Shown piece by piece: positions 29,265-40,215 of a DNA stretch of 64,000 nt. The DNA lies in assembly GCA_036971715.1 (NCBI GenBank), contig JAVHJL010000011.1, forward strand, positions 558,001-622,000, written 5' to 3'. The notes beneath the pieces are model-generated. The model was given only the letters and a program-made list of their open reading frames with translations, ran no database searches and was not told the DNA's origin. The DNA is from Arthrobotrys musiformis. Lineage: Eukaryota > Ascomycota > Orbiliomycetes > Orbiliales > Orbiliaceae. Position numbers and translations under genes: made by a program. How positions within the stretch are numbered: position 1 is the first letter of the stretch; each line of letters starts with the position of its first letter.

Positions 29265-32042
29265 TTAACGGCTCTGATCCCCACGATATCGAGGATCATG
29301 AGGGAGGGGGTTAAAGAAGCCTGGGCTCGGACTGCGTTGAGGGAGTGCTTGGTATGCAGCGGGAAAACGAGTAGATGGGACGGGCGACGGAAGCAAGCGA
29401 CCGGGACTAGATAGCGCGGTGGGTGGTGGCAGGGAATGAACACTTGACCCACGGCTTTGGAGCGGAGGGGGGCTAGGCCCAGGGAGGAAGTGGTGGTGGG
29501 TTGCAATAGGAGAGTAGGCAGGATTTCTTTCAATTGGGAACATCCTATGATCGCTCCAACGTCTCGTTTCTGCTGTGAATCTGCTACCATGGTCTGCTTC
29601 CGGGTGTAGAGATGAAGGTTTTAAAACTTCCGGTGGTGGTGCGGGCCCACTAAGCGCAAACCCGGGTTCAGCCGAAGGCTCTACTAACCTATTGCTAAAG
29701 TTACTAGCTCTCTCATCAATACTACCATCTCCTCCGAATGAGGGAGGTGGCGAGGCGGAAGCTGCAATGAGAAGCTCGTCTTCTGAAAACCCTGGGGAAG
29801 GTCTTTCGTGGAAAGTCGGAGATGGCTCCTTCGGCAAAGATGGTCCAGGGGAAAGCGGAAGCAGAATTTCGGGAGTGCCTGGGATGTGATCTCTCTCTGC
29901 GGCGGCTGATGCAAGGACACTCAATAATTCTTCAGGGTCAGGCCTCGGGCTTTCGGGGGCGGGTTTGCTGTCGGATCGGAACTCGTTGGCGGCAGCCTCC
30001 AACAACTCTGAAAGGCCACGCAGTCTCGTAATTAGGTCAGCATTGGTCTCGCGGTCAGCACGAGGTTCGCCATGCTCATCAGATGACTCGGACTCCTCAG
30101 TATCCATCGGTAACGCCGGCTCCTCGTTTTCCACTAGGGTCGGGGGCTCGTCCCTGAGATTTGAAATTGGCGGTTCTCCCCTCTCATCGAATCCTGGGGA
30201 TCCTCCTCTCTCAAATGACATTGGTGGTTGTTGACTTTCGTGCGAAACAGGGGCCTCCTGCGGCTCCGGACTCCCGTCATGTTCCGAGACTGCCTGCGGT
30301 TCCTCCTCTTTCTCTTCGTCGTCATCCAAATCCAAATCCATAGGTTGATCATCCAATATCTTGAACCATTTGCCAAGTCCGTGGCCACGAGATCGCCAAG
30401 TTTTGTTATAAACTTCCTCTTCGACGTCGTTTGGGTGTGCGTCACACGCAGCGTTGAGAATAGCCGTGCTTAGGTCCTCGCCAGTCTCCTCACATTCTTC
30501 AATAATCTCGTCCAATCTGTCAGGATGTTCAGTAGCATATTTTCGAATGATGTTCGAAAGAAGATTCCTCTCGATGGCGATCTTCTCCAAGCCATCAACA
30601 ACTTCATTATTGATCTGTCGTCTCCACCTCACTGAACTGTGCTCAATCTTATTCTCCATCGCTTGCACCTCGAGGTCCCTCCTCAAGTCACCGATCCCAC
30701 GAGTCTTGTCTCGTTGTTCTGCCGCCTGTTTCAAGCCCGCAAGGTAAAATGGGGCGCCTAGTCCGGTCTCCGTGAAATAGGTTGGGTCATGCTGTGCCAA
30801 CCTAATCGCTTGGTCGACCAGTGCCACATTGGCACGGTGGACATGTCGCCTGATCTTTCGCTGTTGGGCAATTAGTTTTTGGCCCCGCTGGGTACACCAC
30901 TCACGGGTGACCCTGTGCTCCACCCTATACCCCCTCTTGATGATCCTCTTCATCGGTGCCTTCTTTGCCTGAAGGTCCCCGGCTCGCATGTGCTGAGCCA
31001 GCGCAATAACGTCGACCATGTTCATGCCCTCTGGCATTTGCTCGCGGAAATAATGGGCCAAAGACCCGACTGGGTGACCGACTGGGGCGGCTGGGGCGGC
31101 AGCCGGCTGTCGTGGCTGGCGCTGTCTCTTGAGAAGCTCTGATTTTGGAGGCCTCCCCCGCCTCTTTTGCAGCGGTTCCTCCGGCTGCGAGACCTCCATT
31201 TGATTGGGATCAAATGGGGGCTCCGCCTTGGGAACCTCAGCCGCGGGCACTGGCGCATCCGGCATCGGCATCGTTGGGGCAGGAGGCAAGGATGGTGGTG
31301 CCATCTCGGGGAGAGAAGGCTCCGGCTGTTGGATAGCCGCCAGTTCAGCATTCTCTGGGAGGATAGGCTCCTCCCCGGCCGCCGTCTCTGCCGTTTTCTT
31401 GGTCTTGCGTCTCTTCTTCGGAGGACGCTCCTCCTCCTCAGCATTAGCCTCCTCGAAGTTCGGAGACACGGCCTTCTTGTTCCTTGGCCTCTTGTTGCGA
31501 GGCGCTGGGGCCGGACCCTCAATCGATAGAGGGACGGGCTCTTCCGCCGCAAGGTCGACGGGAAGTTGGGGGGGAGAGCTTGGGTTGGTGGAGGCGCCCC
31601 TTGGTAACAGCCTTTCAGCCAGCGGAGTAGCAAGTTCCAACTTAGCAGGGCTAAGTCGGAGGATGATGATGTGGCTCCTCTGCAGGGGCAGGGCCCTCTT
31701 TGGAACGACGCGGGATGAACGCCGAGGAGTATCCCCGGCGTCATCCGCAGTCGTCCCGGCCCCCGAACCCTCACCTTGCGGCTCGGGTTCGTTGTCCCCT
31801 GGCGCGGCAGCCTCGTGGTAGACTTCCTCCCCGGCCGAAGCCAGATCATTGGAAGCAACAGCGTGCTCCTCGGAACCGCCGCTCGTCCGCTTCTGGGCCC
31901 CCCTCCGGGTCACCATTTGAAATGGCACCGTCGGTGCCCGCGCGCTGGCCCTCCTGTGCTCGCCAGCATGACCCTCGGTAGGCTCGGGATCTCCTGAGGG
32001 TGGAGCGCCCTGCATGGCCGTATCCTTCTTGGTACGCGCCAT
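29265..32042 (-). CDS. AT-hook nuclear protein of unknown function, 925 aa, N-terminus like histone H3
   Basis: I do not recognise the family. The protein begins MARTKKDTAM, which after Met removal gives the Ala-Arg-Thr-Lys of the histone H3 tail. Residues 20-320 are disordered, with basic patches: PRNKRPRNKK (181-190), PPKKRRKTKK (207-216, a likely nuclear localisation signal) and an AT-hook KRRGRPPK (293-300). Residues about 325-566 are a predicted helical, ordered block (YFREQMPEGMNMVDVIALAQ, RGYRVEHRVTREW, RSRGHGLGKWFKILDDQ). An acidic Asp/Glu run and a long Pro/Ser/Glu-rich tail follow. The combination suggests a chromatin or transcription factor. The stop at 29265 is simply where this frame closes. 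A short downstream segment (reading FSGDDMSIYQISVREKLTG) could be a further exon after an acceptor at about 29,155, but I could not find a matching donor. Confidence 0.7.
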   Translation of the reverse strand: MARTKKDTAMQGAPPSGDPEPTEGHAGEHRRASARAPTVPFQMVTRRGAQKRTSGGSEEHAVASNDLASAGEEVYHEAAAPGDNEPEPQGEGSGAGTTADDAGDTPRRSSRVVPKRALPLQRSHIIILRLSPAKLELATPLAERLLPRGASTNPSSPPQLPVDLAAEEPVPLSIEGPAPAPRNKRPRNKKAVSPNFEEANAEEEERPPKKRRKTKKTAETAAGEEPILPENAELAAIQQPEPSLPEMAPPSLPPAPTMPMPDAPVPAAEVPKAEPPFDPNQMEVSQPEEPLQKRRGRPPKSELLKRQRQPRQPAAAPAAPVGHPVGSLAHYFREQMPEGMNMVDVIALAQHMRAGDLQAKKAPMKRIIKRGYRVEHRVTREWCTQRGQKLIAQQRKIRRHVHRANVALVDQAIRLAQHDPTYFTETGLGAPFYLAGLKQAAEQRDKTRGIGDLRRDLEVQAMENKIEHSSVRWRRQINNEVVDGLEKIAIERNLLSNIIRKYATEHPDRLDEIIEECEETGEDLSTAILNAACDAHPNDVEEEVYNKTWRSRGHGLGKWFKILDDQPMDLDLDDDEEKEEEPQAVSEHDGSPEPQEAPVSHESQQPPMSFERGGSPGFDERGEPPISNLRDEPPTLVENEEPALPMDTEESESSDEHGEPRADRETNADLITRLRGLSELLEAAANEFRSDSKPAPESPRPDPEELLSVLASAAAERDHIPGTPEILLPLSPGPSLPKEPSPTFHERPSPGFSEDELLIAASASPPPSFGGDGSIDERASNFSNRLVEPSAEPGFALSGPAPPPEVLKPSSLHPEADHGSRFTAETRRWSDHRMFPIERNPAYSPIATHHHFLPGPSPPPLQSRGSSVHSLPPPTALSSPGRLLPSPVPSTRFPAAYQALPQRSPSPGFFNPLPHDPRYRGDQSR

Positions 32043-35000
32043 GACCTAAAGTTTATAGTCCGCGTTAGCATTTGGCCTGGAAATGTCATACAATGGATAG
32101 AAAATATTGTTCCAAATGCAAGCCGAAAAGGGCGTGTGAGTGTCAAGCAGAAAACAGGAAAGGAGAAGAGATATCCCCTAATTCCATGCGAAACGATGGA
32201 ACATTTGACGATACTCGATATGCAAGAATAAGAGAATAAGAAGTAGAATATTACCAGGGCAGGATGACTGAGAAGGCCCAACATGATTGCATTCCATTTG
32301 ATATGAATAAATCGTGAATCAAAAAGGGTACGTACTACGTACTACCGCCACGGACGGTCCGATCTCGTATTTCCACCAGAAGAAAATTTTTTCAAGAAAT
32401 CTCTTCGTTGGTAGAGCCACCTTGGGAAGGCGACAATGGAGAAAACGGAGCCGGAAGCGAAAGCGCGTAGACGTGAAAAAAATCTCGTCGATATTCAACA
32501 GTAGATATTTGGGGGTAGAAGTGAAATTTGATGCTTCGTTGTTTTGAACCTTGCATAGTTTCCTTTGTGGCGCATAAAATGCCAGTTCCTAACGGGACGA
32601 GCCAGAAAAGGAAGGGCCAGCTGGGCAAATTTGCAGGGGAGGCGTGAAAACGGAAAGAAGAACTTTTCGTGCAAACCACGGCTGATCAACCCAGCCGGAA
32701 AGCCATGCATCCTATTGGCTGGAGTCGTCAGATGCTGGCGAAAGCCAAACGGCCAGCCTGTGCGTGGAGTATCGTCTATGTCGACGATCCGGGAGAAGCC
32801 AAACGTGAAGATTGAGAGAGAAAAATGCAAGGAAAATGAAGGAAAATGGTACTTACTTCTGGTCGTTACTTTTTTTCTCGAAAAAAAATAACAAAAAAGT
32901 AAGTGTTTTCCTGCGAGGGGAATGCAGTGGTTAGCATCGAGATACCCGAGAGAGAATAAACTCGTGCAAAAGGAACAGTGAGATCCAAAGAGGAATAACA
33001 GCAACGGTAGAAATTCGAAGAAATGGGGAGGCTCGTGTATTCCGATTGCACAGAGGAAATGATATACTTGGGATATAAAAAGGTGAAGGTGGGGGTAAAG
33101 GGTGATGATGAAGGGTTCAGGGAGAATTGTCTGCAATAGGACGAGAAGTTTTGCAACGAGGAATTTAAAAGCTACCGTAGATAGCAGCGTGATTACTCAC
33201 GAGAACCTTGCGAGAAGCAATGTAAAACCCGAGAAGATATATTAAAATATTTCTGGCAAAGAGACGACGAGGGAAATCAGAGGCGGATGGAAGGTGTTAA
33301 GTTGGTGATGATAGTTGGGGGAGATGAGAGTGTGTGGTTGGTGATGAGATTGATGACAAGGGCGAATTCAAAACGGAAAAAGAGCCAGATTCGAATTTGA
33401 CAACAGGAAAGAAGAGCAAATGCAAGAATACGGATTCCGAGAGAGTCCCAGAGAAAGATGCCTCCGGAGTAGAAGGCAGAGTGCAAGGACAATCCGGTGA
33501 TATCACGTATCGATGCAGGAAACTCTTGATGAGGAAAGGGAAAAAAAACAGATGAGGAAAATAAGGCTAACCGCCGTAGACAGGTGATATAAGGGATTAT
33601 TACCAAGTACTCGACAGCCAAGAACAATGCAAAGCAAAATTCTATGGAGAATCGAGGGGAGTATTAAGGTTTTGGAACTATCCAGATGATAGTGAAGAAG
33701 GCAAGAATGGGAGTGAGAAGGGAGGTGATGAGGTAGATGAGAGGTTGATGTTGATGTTGTTGTTGATGCTGAGGTTTGGTTGATGGGAAGGAGGTTGTGA
33801 ATATTTGAGGTCAAGAAAACCGTTGCAGAGTTGCAGAGGCCAGTAGATGGCAACACCAAAAAAAACTGGCAGCCAGCACCACCAAACGGAACAGAGCAGC
33901 TAAAACAGCTAGGAGAAACCAAAAATGGCAGAACAAGAACAACGGCAGAATAATTAAAATCCACACTTACCGGAGCCGGTGACTTCAATAATAATAGTTG
34001 GAAACCGTCTGTGAGATGACAGCGACGATAGTCGTGGGGGACGGTGAGGTGATGATACGTTAGATGAGAGAGGAAGAGTGGTTGGTGGTGAATGGTGGAA
34101 AGAGGAAGGGAAGAAGAAGAAGAAAAGATGTGTGGTGGTGGAACATCAAGAAGAACAAGAACAAGAACAAGAACAGAAACAGAAACAAGAACAAGAAGAA
34201 CAAGAAGAACAAGAAGAACAAGAACAAGAACAGGGCCCGCTTTGCTTTGCTTTGCTCTGCTTTGGCAGCATCGCAAATTTCAACTGAATTCAACCACTTG
34301 AAAGGAATTTGAAACACCTGCTCGAACGGATTCAGAACCACCAAGTCTCTCGCCGTAGACGGTTCTCCTCTCGATGTGAGATGCCTCCCTCCAGATATCC
34401 GTCGCCGTCTACGGAAATATCTCCCGGTGGTGGAGCTCGCAAGTATCCTACCGCTTTCGGCTCGCTCTCCTAGGTCGACGTCCTCCTAGCTAGCTTGTCT
34501 GAGGTGTTTATATCCAGTCGACGATATAAACCCTGAAGGGACTCTCCTTGATCATAGTTGGTCTCACGGATACATCAGTTCTTTGCACGGGATGACAAAG
34601 ACACTCGGAATGCAATGATCATGAGAGAAATTCATATGCATCGTGTTCTATTCTGATAAGACACTGCATTCTCGACATCAAACGACGATATACGTCAGCA
34701 CCCCATGGATCTGGGCAAAAGAAACCCACCAAGGGAAAATGCAGACTCGGTTCCGGTTACTCCTAAAATAAAATAAGATACCGGCGATTTGGCGCTTCTC
34801 GGATATCTCGGGACCACTAATTCCCATTTCCTTAATTGGGTGTCTTGGGTCCTTTGGCGGAAGGCCCTGATCTGAGGCCTTCAACTAATAGGTGCATACA
34901 TATCAGGCCAGGTCGATCGTCCTCATTCCCGACTCGGCCTGCACTCTCGCGAGATCGCAAGAAAGCGACAGATACTTAGGGCAGAATGGGGAACATACAG

Positions 35001-36825
35001 TGGAAGTCGTGCGGTCCGACACCTCGAAAATGCACAATTGAGAGGGACCATTCTTAATTACGCGGATTCTCTTTCGAGGACACAGGGCACGCTCGAGCAC
35101 AGTCTCACTTGCAGCAGCAGCATATGGAACCTTCACCTGTCAACCGCGGTCAGGTACTCAACTTCTTATGGAATTTTCCATAACCGATTTGTAAGTGACG
35201 TCTGAGCCCCTCGGTACACCTCAGATCCCATGCCAGATTGCAATCAAAATGCTAACAATGAAATTAGCACAATGTTACTGGCCTCGAGCATACTCCAATG
35301 CAATTATATACAGCAGGCAGGGCCTCCGGGATAATTTTCTTTGGACTCGGTTGCAATTGATGCCATCGCCCACTCCCCGAAAGCCGTGCGAAATTCACGT
35401 CGATGGAAAGAAGGGACAACCTTCCCTTGGCATGTCGTGTGACAGGGTTTTACCGCTTACGGCCAAACACTGTACCCCTACCGATGATGTATCGATGCTC
35501 AAAATCGAAATTAATCCACCGAGCAAGACAAAGCACCCAATGCACCATCATACGGCAGACCAATCTTGCAAGCTCAAAATAACGCCTGTACATTCACGAG
35601 TGGTTTGGATACATACCGTCACTTCGGAAGGCATCCTAATTATAGATGGATTTTCTGATCCCCGCCAAAGGCCAAAAGACAGCAGCCTCGAGAAGCTAGC
35701 AATCTGATCCTACAGGATACATACATGTTGTTGCACGCGAAACCGTGGGGCCTTGCTAGCCGAAGCACGTTCACGAAAGGCTGAGATCCGATTATCTAGG
35801 ACTCCTCGTCTAGGAATGTGGAGCTCTTGGCCACAATTGCAGCCATGTTCAAAAATGCATGCACTCACAAATACACGATATAGCATCATCCATTGTATAA
35901 GATTGCACTGACAGTACAAAAAATCCGAATTCAATCCTTCATCAATCCAATGATTCCAAGTTAACCCCGCAGTGGAAATGATACTCAGGCCAAACCCATC
36001 GTCAGCTAATTACACACGCCCACGAAGTCTGAACGGCAAATTCGACTTTTAGCATCACCGATGAACTCATTATTATTCATCCCATAGTTCGGGGCTTGGT
36101 CAGACCGACGGGCCGGAACGACACACCACTCTCAAAACAGCATACCAGTTTCCCAACTGGGGAGTTCCTAGACACCTCCTTCAAGCGAGCGTCTATACCC
36201 GATTTCACCCCCAGCAACCTCTCCCGTTTCAACCCGCCTTTGACACTGCAAAATGCAGACGCACGCAAAAAATATTGACGGGGTTACGCATCTCCTCAAA
36301 CCCACCCGCCGATTCGAGTCATTCATCCATGACACAGCATGCAAGAGGGGTCTGGTTCGCAGGCAGGCAAGAGCTGCTGTGCGACAGTCCCATTCTGGGC
36401 GGTGACTCAATCCGTTCGATAGTGTGGGTGCCCGCTATGCCGTCGTGGTTGTTTTTTTTTTTTTCTGCGCTAAGCCGAAGCAGCCAACCACACCAGTGGA
36501 ACCCAAAAAAGAAATTTCTTTTCTTGCTAAGCAGGCAACCTTAATCTGACCCCCTCGCAAAAAAAGATCAAAGTAGCGAATTATATAAGATTCTGTGCAG
36601 CGCCAGGTCCTTAGAGACTGTCTATATCTTCGAATCTTCAATTCGTGCTTTTTTTTATATTCCTTTGGTGGTCAGAAGTCGTCGAACTTCACGTTTTCAA
36701 TCTTCAGCGCAGCATACATTTAGGGTTTCACAGCCACGAACCTCCACAAAACCTCAATACCCCGCCAATCTCACTCCATCACCACCATCACCACTACCTC
36801 AGCCTCGTCTACCTCACATATCGCA
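32043..36825. other. gene-free stretch between divergent genes, with a purine repeat
   Basis: About 4.8 kb between the AT-hook gene (-) and eIF6 (+). It contains the leader of the AT-hook gene (an AG just before its ATG may be an acceptor of a leader intron), a purine-rich microsatellite, a small inverted repeat at 34,353-34,414 and the eIF6 leader. The non-ATG frame at 35,195-35,707 has no family features. Confidence 0.4.
34148..34232. repeat. (AAGAAC)n-type purine-rich microsatellite
   Basis: An imperfect array of AAGAAC, AAGAAG and AGAAAC units over about 85 bases. Every frame through it stays open and yields Lys/Asn, Glu/Gln or Arg/Thr runs, which explains the overlapping frames seen here on both strands. 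Confidence 0.85.
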
Positions 36826-37966
36826 ATGGCTGTCCGCGCTCAAGTAAGCACAATCGCCCCGTCTTCGCTACCGTTCTCATGTCCTCGTACTAACATCAGC
36901 CTCTCCAATAGTTCGAAAACTCCAACGAGTACGCCCCACCAACCCCGCCCCCTCCTCATCCTCATCTCCACCCCAATCCCGCTAGTTGAAGACCGAATAG
37001 ACGGCTAACAGCACCGTTCAAATCCACAGAGTCGGCGTCTTCGCCACATTAACAAACTCATATGCTCTCGTAGCTATCGGTGGCTCAGAGAACTTCTACA
37101 GGTAAGAAATATTCCAACTAGAAACAGGCATCTCCCGACACAGCCGACGTCGTATGCCAGAAACCACAGGATGGAAACTAACTCTACCCCTCCACCAACA
37201 GTGTCTTTGAAGCCGAACTTGCAGATGTCATCCCAGTCGTCCACACCACCATCGCCGGCACAAGAATCATCGGCCGTCTAACAGCAGGGTAAGCAATCCC
37301 AAAACCACCCACCCATAGACCTCCCAAACCCACTAACAAACTCCCCCAGGAACCGCAAAGGTCTCCTCCTCCCAACCTCCACCACCGACCAGGAACTCCA
37401 ACATCTCCGTAACTCCCTCCCAGATTCGGTAAAAATCCAACGAATCGAAGAACGTCTCTCCGCTCTGGGGAACGTGATCTGTTGCAACGACCACGTCGCC
37501 CTCGTCCATCCTGACATCGAGCGTGAAACCGAAGAACTCGTCGCCGACGTTTTGGGCGTCGAGGTTTTCCGTCAGACCATCGCGGAGAATGTCTTGACAG
37601 GGAGCTACTGCGCCCTGAGTAATCAGGGTGGAATAGTCCATCCTCAGACGAGTATAAAGGATCAAGACGAGTTGAGTAGTTTGTTGCAGGTGCCATTGGT
37701 CGCTGGTAGCGTCAACCGCGGTAGTGCGGTTGTTGGTGCCGGTATGGTTGTTAACGATTGGATGGCTGTTACTGGTTAGTATTATCCCCCTCCCTTCAAA
37801 CCGTCGGAGAAGAAATTGTATTGGTTGCTAACAACGGGATATAGGTCTCGACACAACCGCCACAGAACTGTCGGTCATCGAATCAGTATTCAGACTAGGC
37901 GAAGGACAGGCCCCATCGAACGTAAACTCCACGCTGAAGGACAGCTTGGTAGAAAGCTTCTACTAA
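36826..37966 (+). CDS. TIF6: eukaryotic translation initiation factor 6 (eIF6/Tif6), 246 aa, six exons
   Basis: The factor binds the 60S subunit, is needed for its biogenesis in the nucleolus, and blocks early joining to 40S until it is released by Efl1/Sdo1. Exons are 36826-36843, 36912-36928, 37030-37101, 37202-37288, 37350-37774 and 37845-37966. The first two are only 18 and 17 nt, coding MAVRAQ and FENSN, and are confirmed by the invariant N-terminus MAVRAQFENSNEVGVFATLTNSY. Further conserved blocks are SVFEAELADVIPVVHTTIAGTRIIGRL, NRKGLLLPTSTTDQEL and the pentein repeats through GLDTTATELSVIESVF. Length matches the family (245-247). All donors and acceptors are GT-AG and all phases close. 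The gene is complete. Confidence 0.97.
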
Positions 37967-40215
37967 ACGTCTCGCCCCACGCCAAAACAAAATAATTAGA
38001 AAAATTACCGGAAAAAAAAGAATAATCCGTGAGGGTGGACGGAGACGTAGCGTGGTCGGATATGACATGCCACCTTTGCTCTGTGGGTGTGAGACCCCGC
38101 TTGCGATGTGACGTCGTATCGACCTAGGTAGAGGGGGGTATGGGATCGTAGAAGGGAGGAGGCAGAAATGTATGATAGAACTTTTTATGAAGTCCCCGAC
38201 GACACTTAATACTTTTAGACGAATCAACTGCACCTTCTGGGTTTCTTTTCCTTTCCCGCGAAGTCCCGTTTTCCGTTCTGGGGAATTTATTAGATACTCG
38301 CGCTTCCTGGGTTACCTAGCTTAATCCTTCGAGGGATGTGTATGCCGTGCGAAATTAGTATATCAAAGTACATGCAACACTGTATATCAATATCTCGAGC
38401 GTCTACTCCCAGTGCGATTCAAAATTGATCATATATTAGACGACAAATCTTTAACTATCAGATATACCACAACTACCATCGCCCCCTTAGCACTGACCTA
38501 TCGGTCTAAGTACCCTGACCAGTACCAGACACCACTACCTGCTGTGCCAGAAGAAGGGTTTTTTTGAATACCGTTATAATCCGAGCTATATAGCGCTTCT
38601 CGCTCTCAATACCGTTATAATACGCATTATGGTCACAATACCGTATTGATACCTTATCAACCTCTGATAGTTTTGATAGACCGAGATCGCTCAGCACCCG
38701 TCTTGTATCTAGACTAGACCGAGATATAGAATACACCATCCAAATATACCTAGGTGGATGCATACAACTTTACCTATATTCAGTTTTAGCCCGACATTCG
38801 TCTCGTACCCAGACCTTGGAGGCCCTATATACCCACCCCGATATTTCCACGCCCATGTTACATTTACTACAGAATGGAGATCCACCCGTCTAGGCGGATA
38901 TATCGATAATACACAGAAGTCTGAATGCGTGGGACGTACAATCATCGATATACAGACGTCTATAATTGACTCTATTCCAATTTAACCACCTCGTTCAACC
39001 CAGGTGGATTATTGACGCTACGTTATCTCGAATAATTTAATAATCGATTTATTAAATTTACTAAGAGGTACACTGTGATCCATAGGTCAGAGGTTGCAAG
39101 TATATAGATTTGATCCCATCTATTTGTTCTTGTTGTGCCCAGCCCACGTCCGTCGGTGTCTCGATTTGAGTCTAAGTTTAACTAGATGCTAAGCTAAGCA
39201 GCTAGACGCAATTTAAATATTTAGGATAATAAATTCTATGGATTCGAATTCAAGTTCACAGATGACTGGGAATACTATCTGGATATACCCTACCCACACA
39301 CACGAGCCCTCGGTCGAGCTCCTCACCTTCGGACTCAGGATTCCGCGACGACAGCAGGCCTAAGTCGGTCTAGACGCCTATTAGAATGATGGTTTCAGGA
39401 GTACGTATATAAAAGTTATTAACGCCGTAAACTGACATCCGAAATACTAAATCTAGACGTCTAGATCGATCTATACATCTATACATCTACATAGTTTGGA
39501 ATGACTACGTGTATTGTGTATATATATCACAATCTTGTCTCGTACCCAGACCACCAAGGTATGAGCAAAATGCAACATTGAGATGTTGATATTGATATAT
39601 CCGACAGTCGAATCGCATGTCAGGAGTGCCGTAGGGGCACGTATTATAACTGCAGCCCGTATTGTCTCTAGGGACGGCTGGATACGGAGCCATATGTAAC
39701 TTTGAGGATATACACCGATCGAACCTACGAAGCGCATACTAAATGTTCATCCACCCATCGCGATATATATCGCATTCCAAACAAGAGACAACGGAGATGT
39801 CAATGTATATATATAATATCAATACGGAGCCAACTGGCTGTACGCAGCGTATGCATATTTGCGTTTTCAATCAGACTTGACTGCGATCGCTGGTACTTTC
39901 TGGTTTGAATACAATAATTTTCTACTCACGGTTGAAGTTTGGAAAGTATGGAATGGTATGGGGTCTAAGACTTTTGTTCAATATTCGATAAAATCTCAAC
40001 GTTGAAATTGAGTATAATGGTATCACTAATAGTATCATACTAATGTTAAAAAATACCACACCTCACTCTGCAATGGTATCCATCTATCCATCCCACCAAC
40101 AGGATCCAGACGTCCTCCCCAATCGAATACAGTAACACCACCCCACAACCTCCAAAAAGCTGTTGAAGCTTTCCAAAAAACCCCGTTGACACACACTAGC
40201 CATCCGGTAAACGGT
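37967..40215. other. convergent gene-free stretch, AT-rich
   Basis: About 2.2 kb between the 3' ends of eIF6 and acireductone synthase. From about 38,380 to 39,950 it is rich in TATA/GATATA-type words and repeated short motifs (for example AATACCGTTATAAT near 38,570 and 38,612; CTAGACGTCTAGA near 39,455). It could be a degraded repeat, but no terminal repeats or protein remnant can be recognised. Confidence 0.4.

Noticed and set aside
35195..35707. 170-residue plus-strand frame
   Set aside because: It starts at GTG rather than ATG and shows no domain or conserved pattern.
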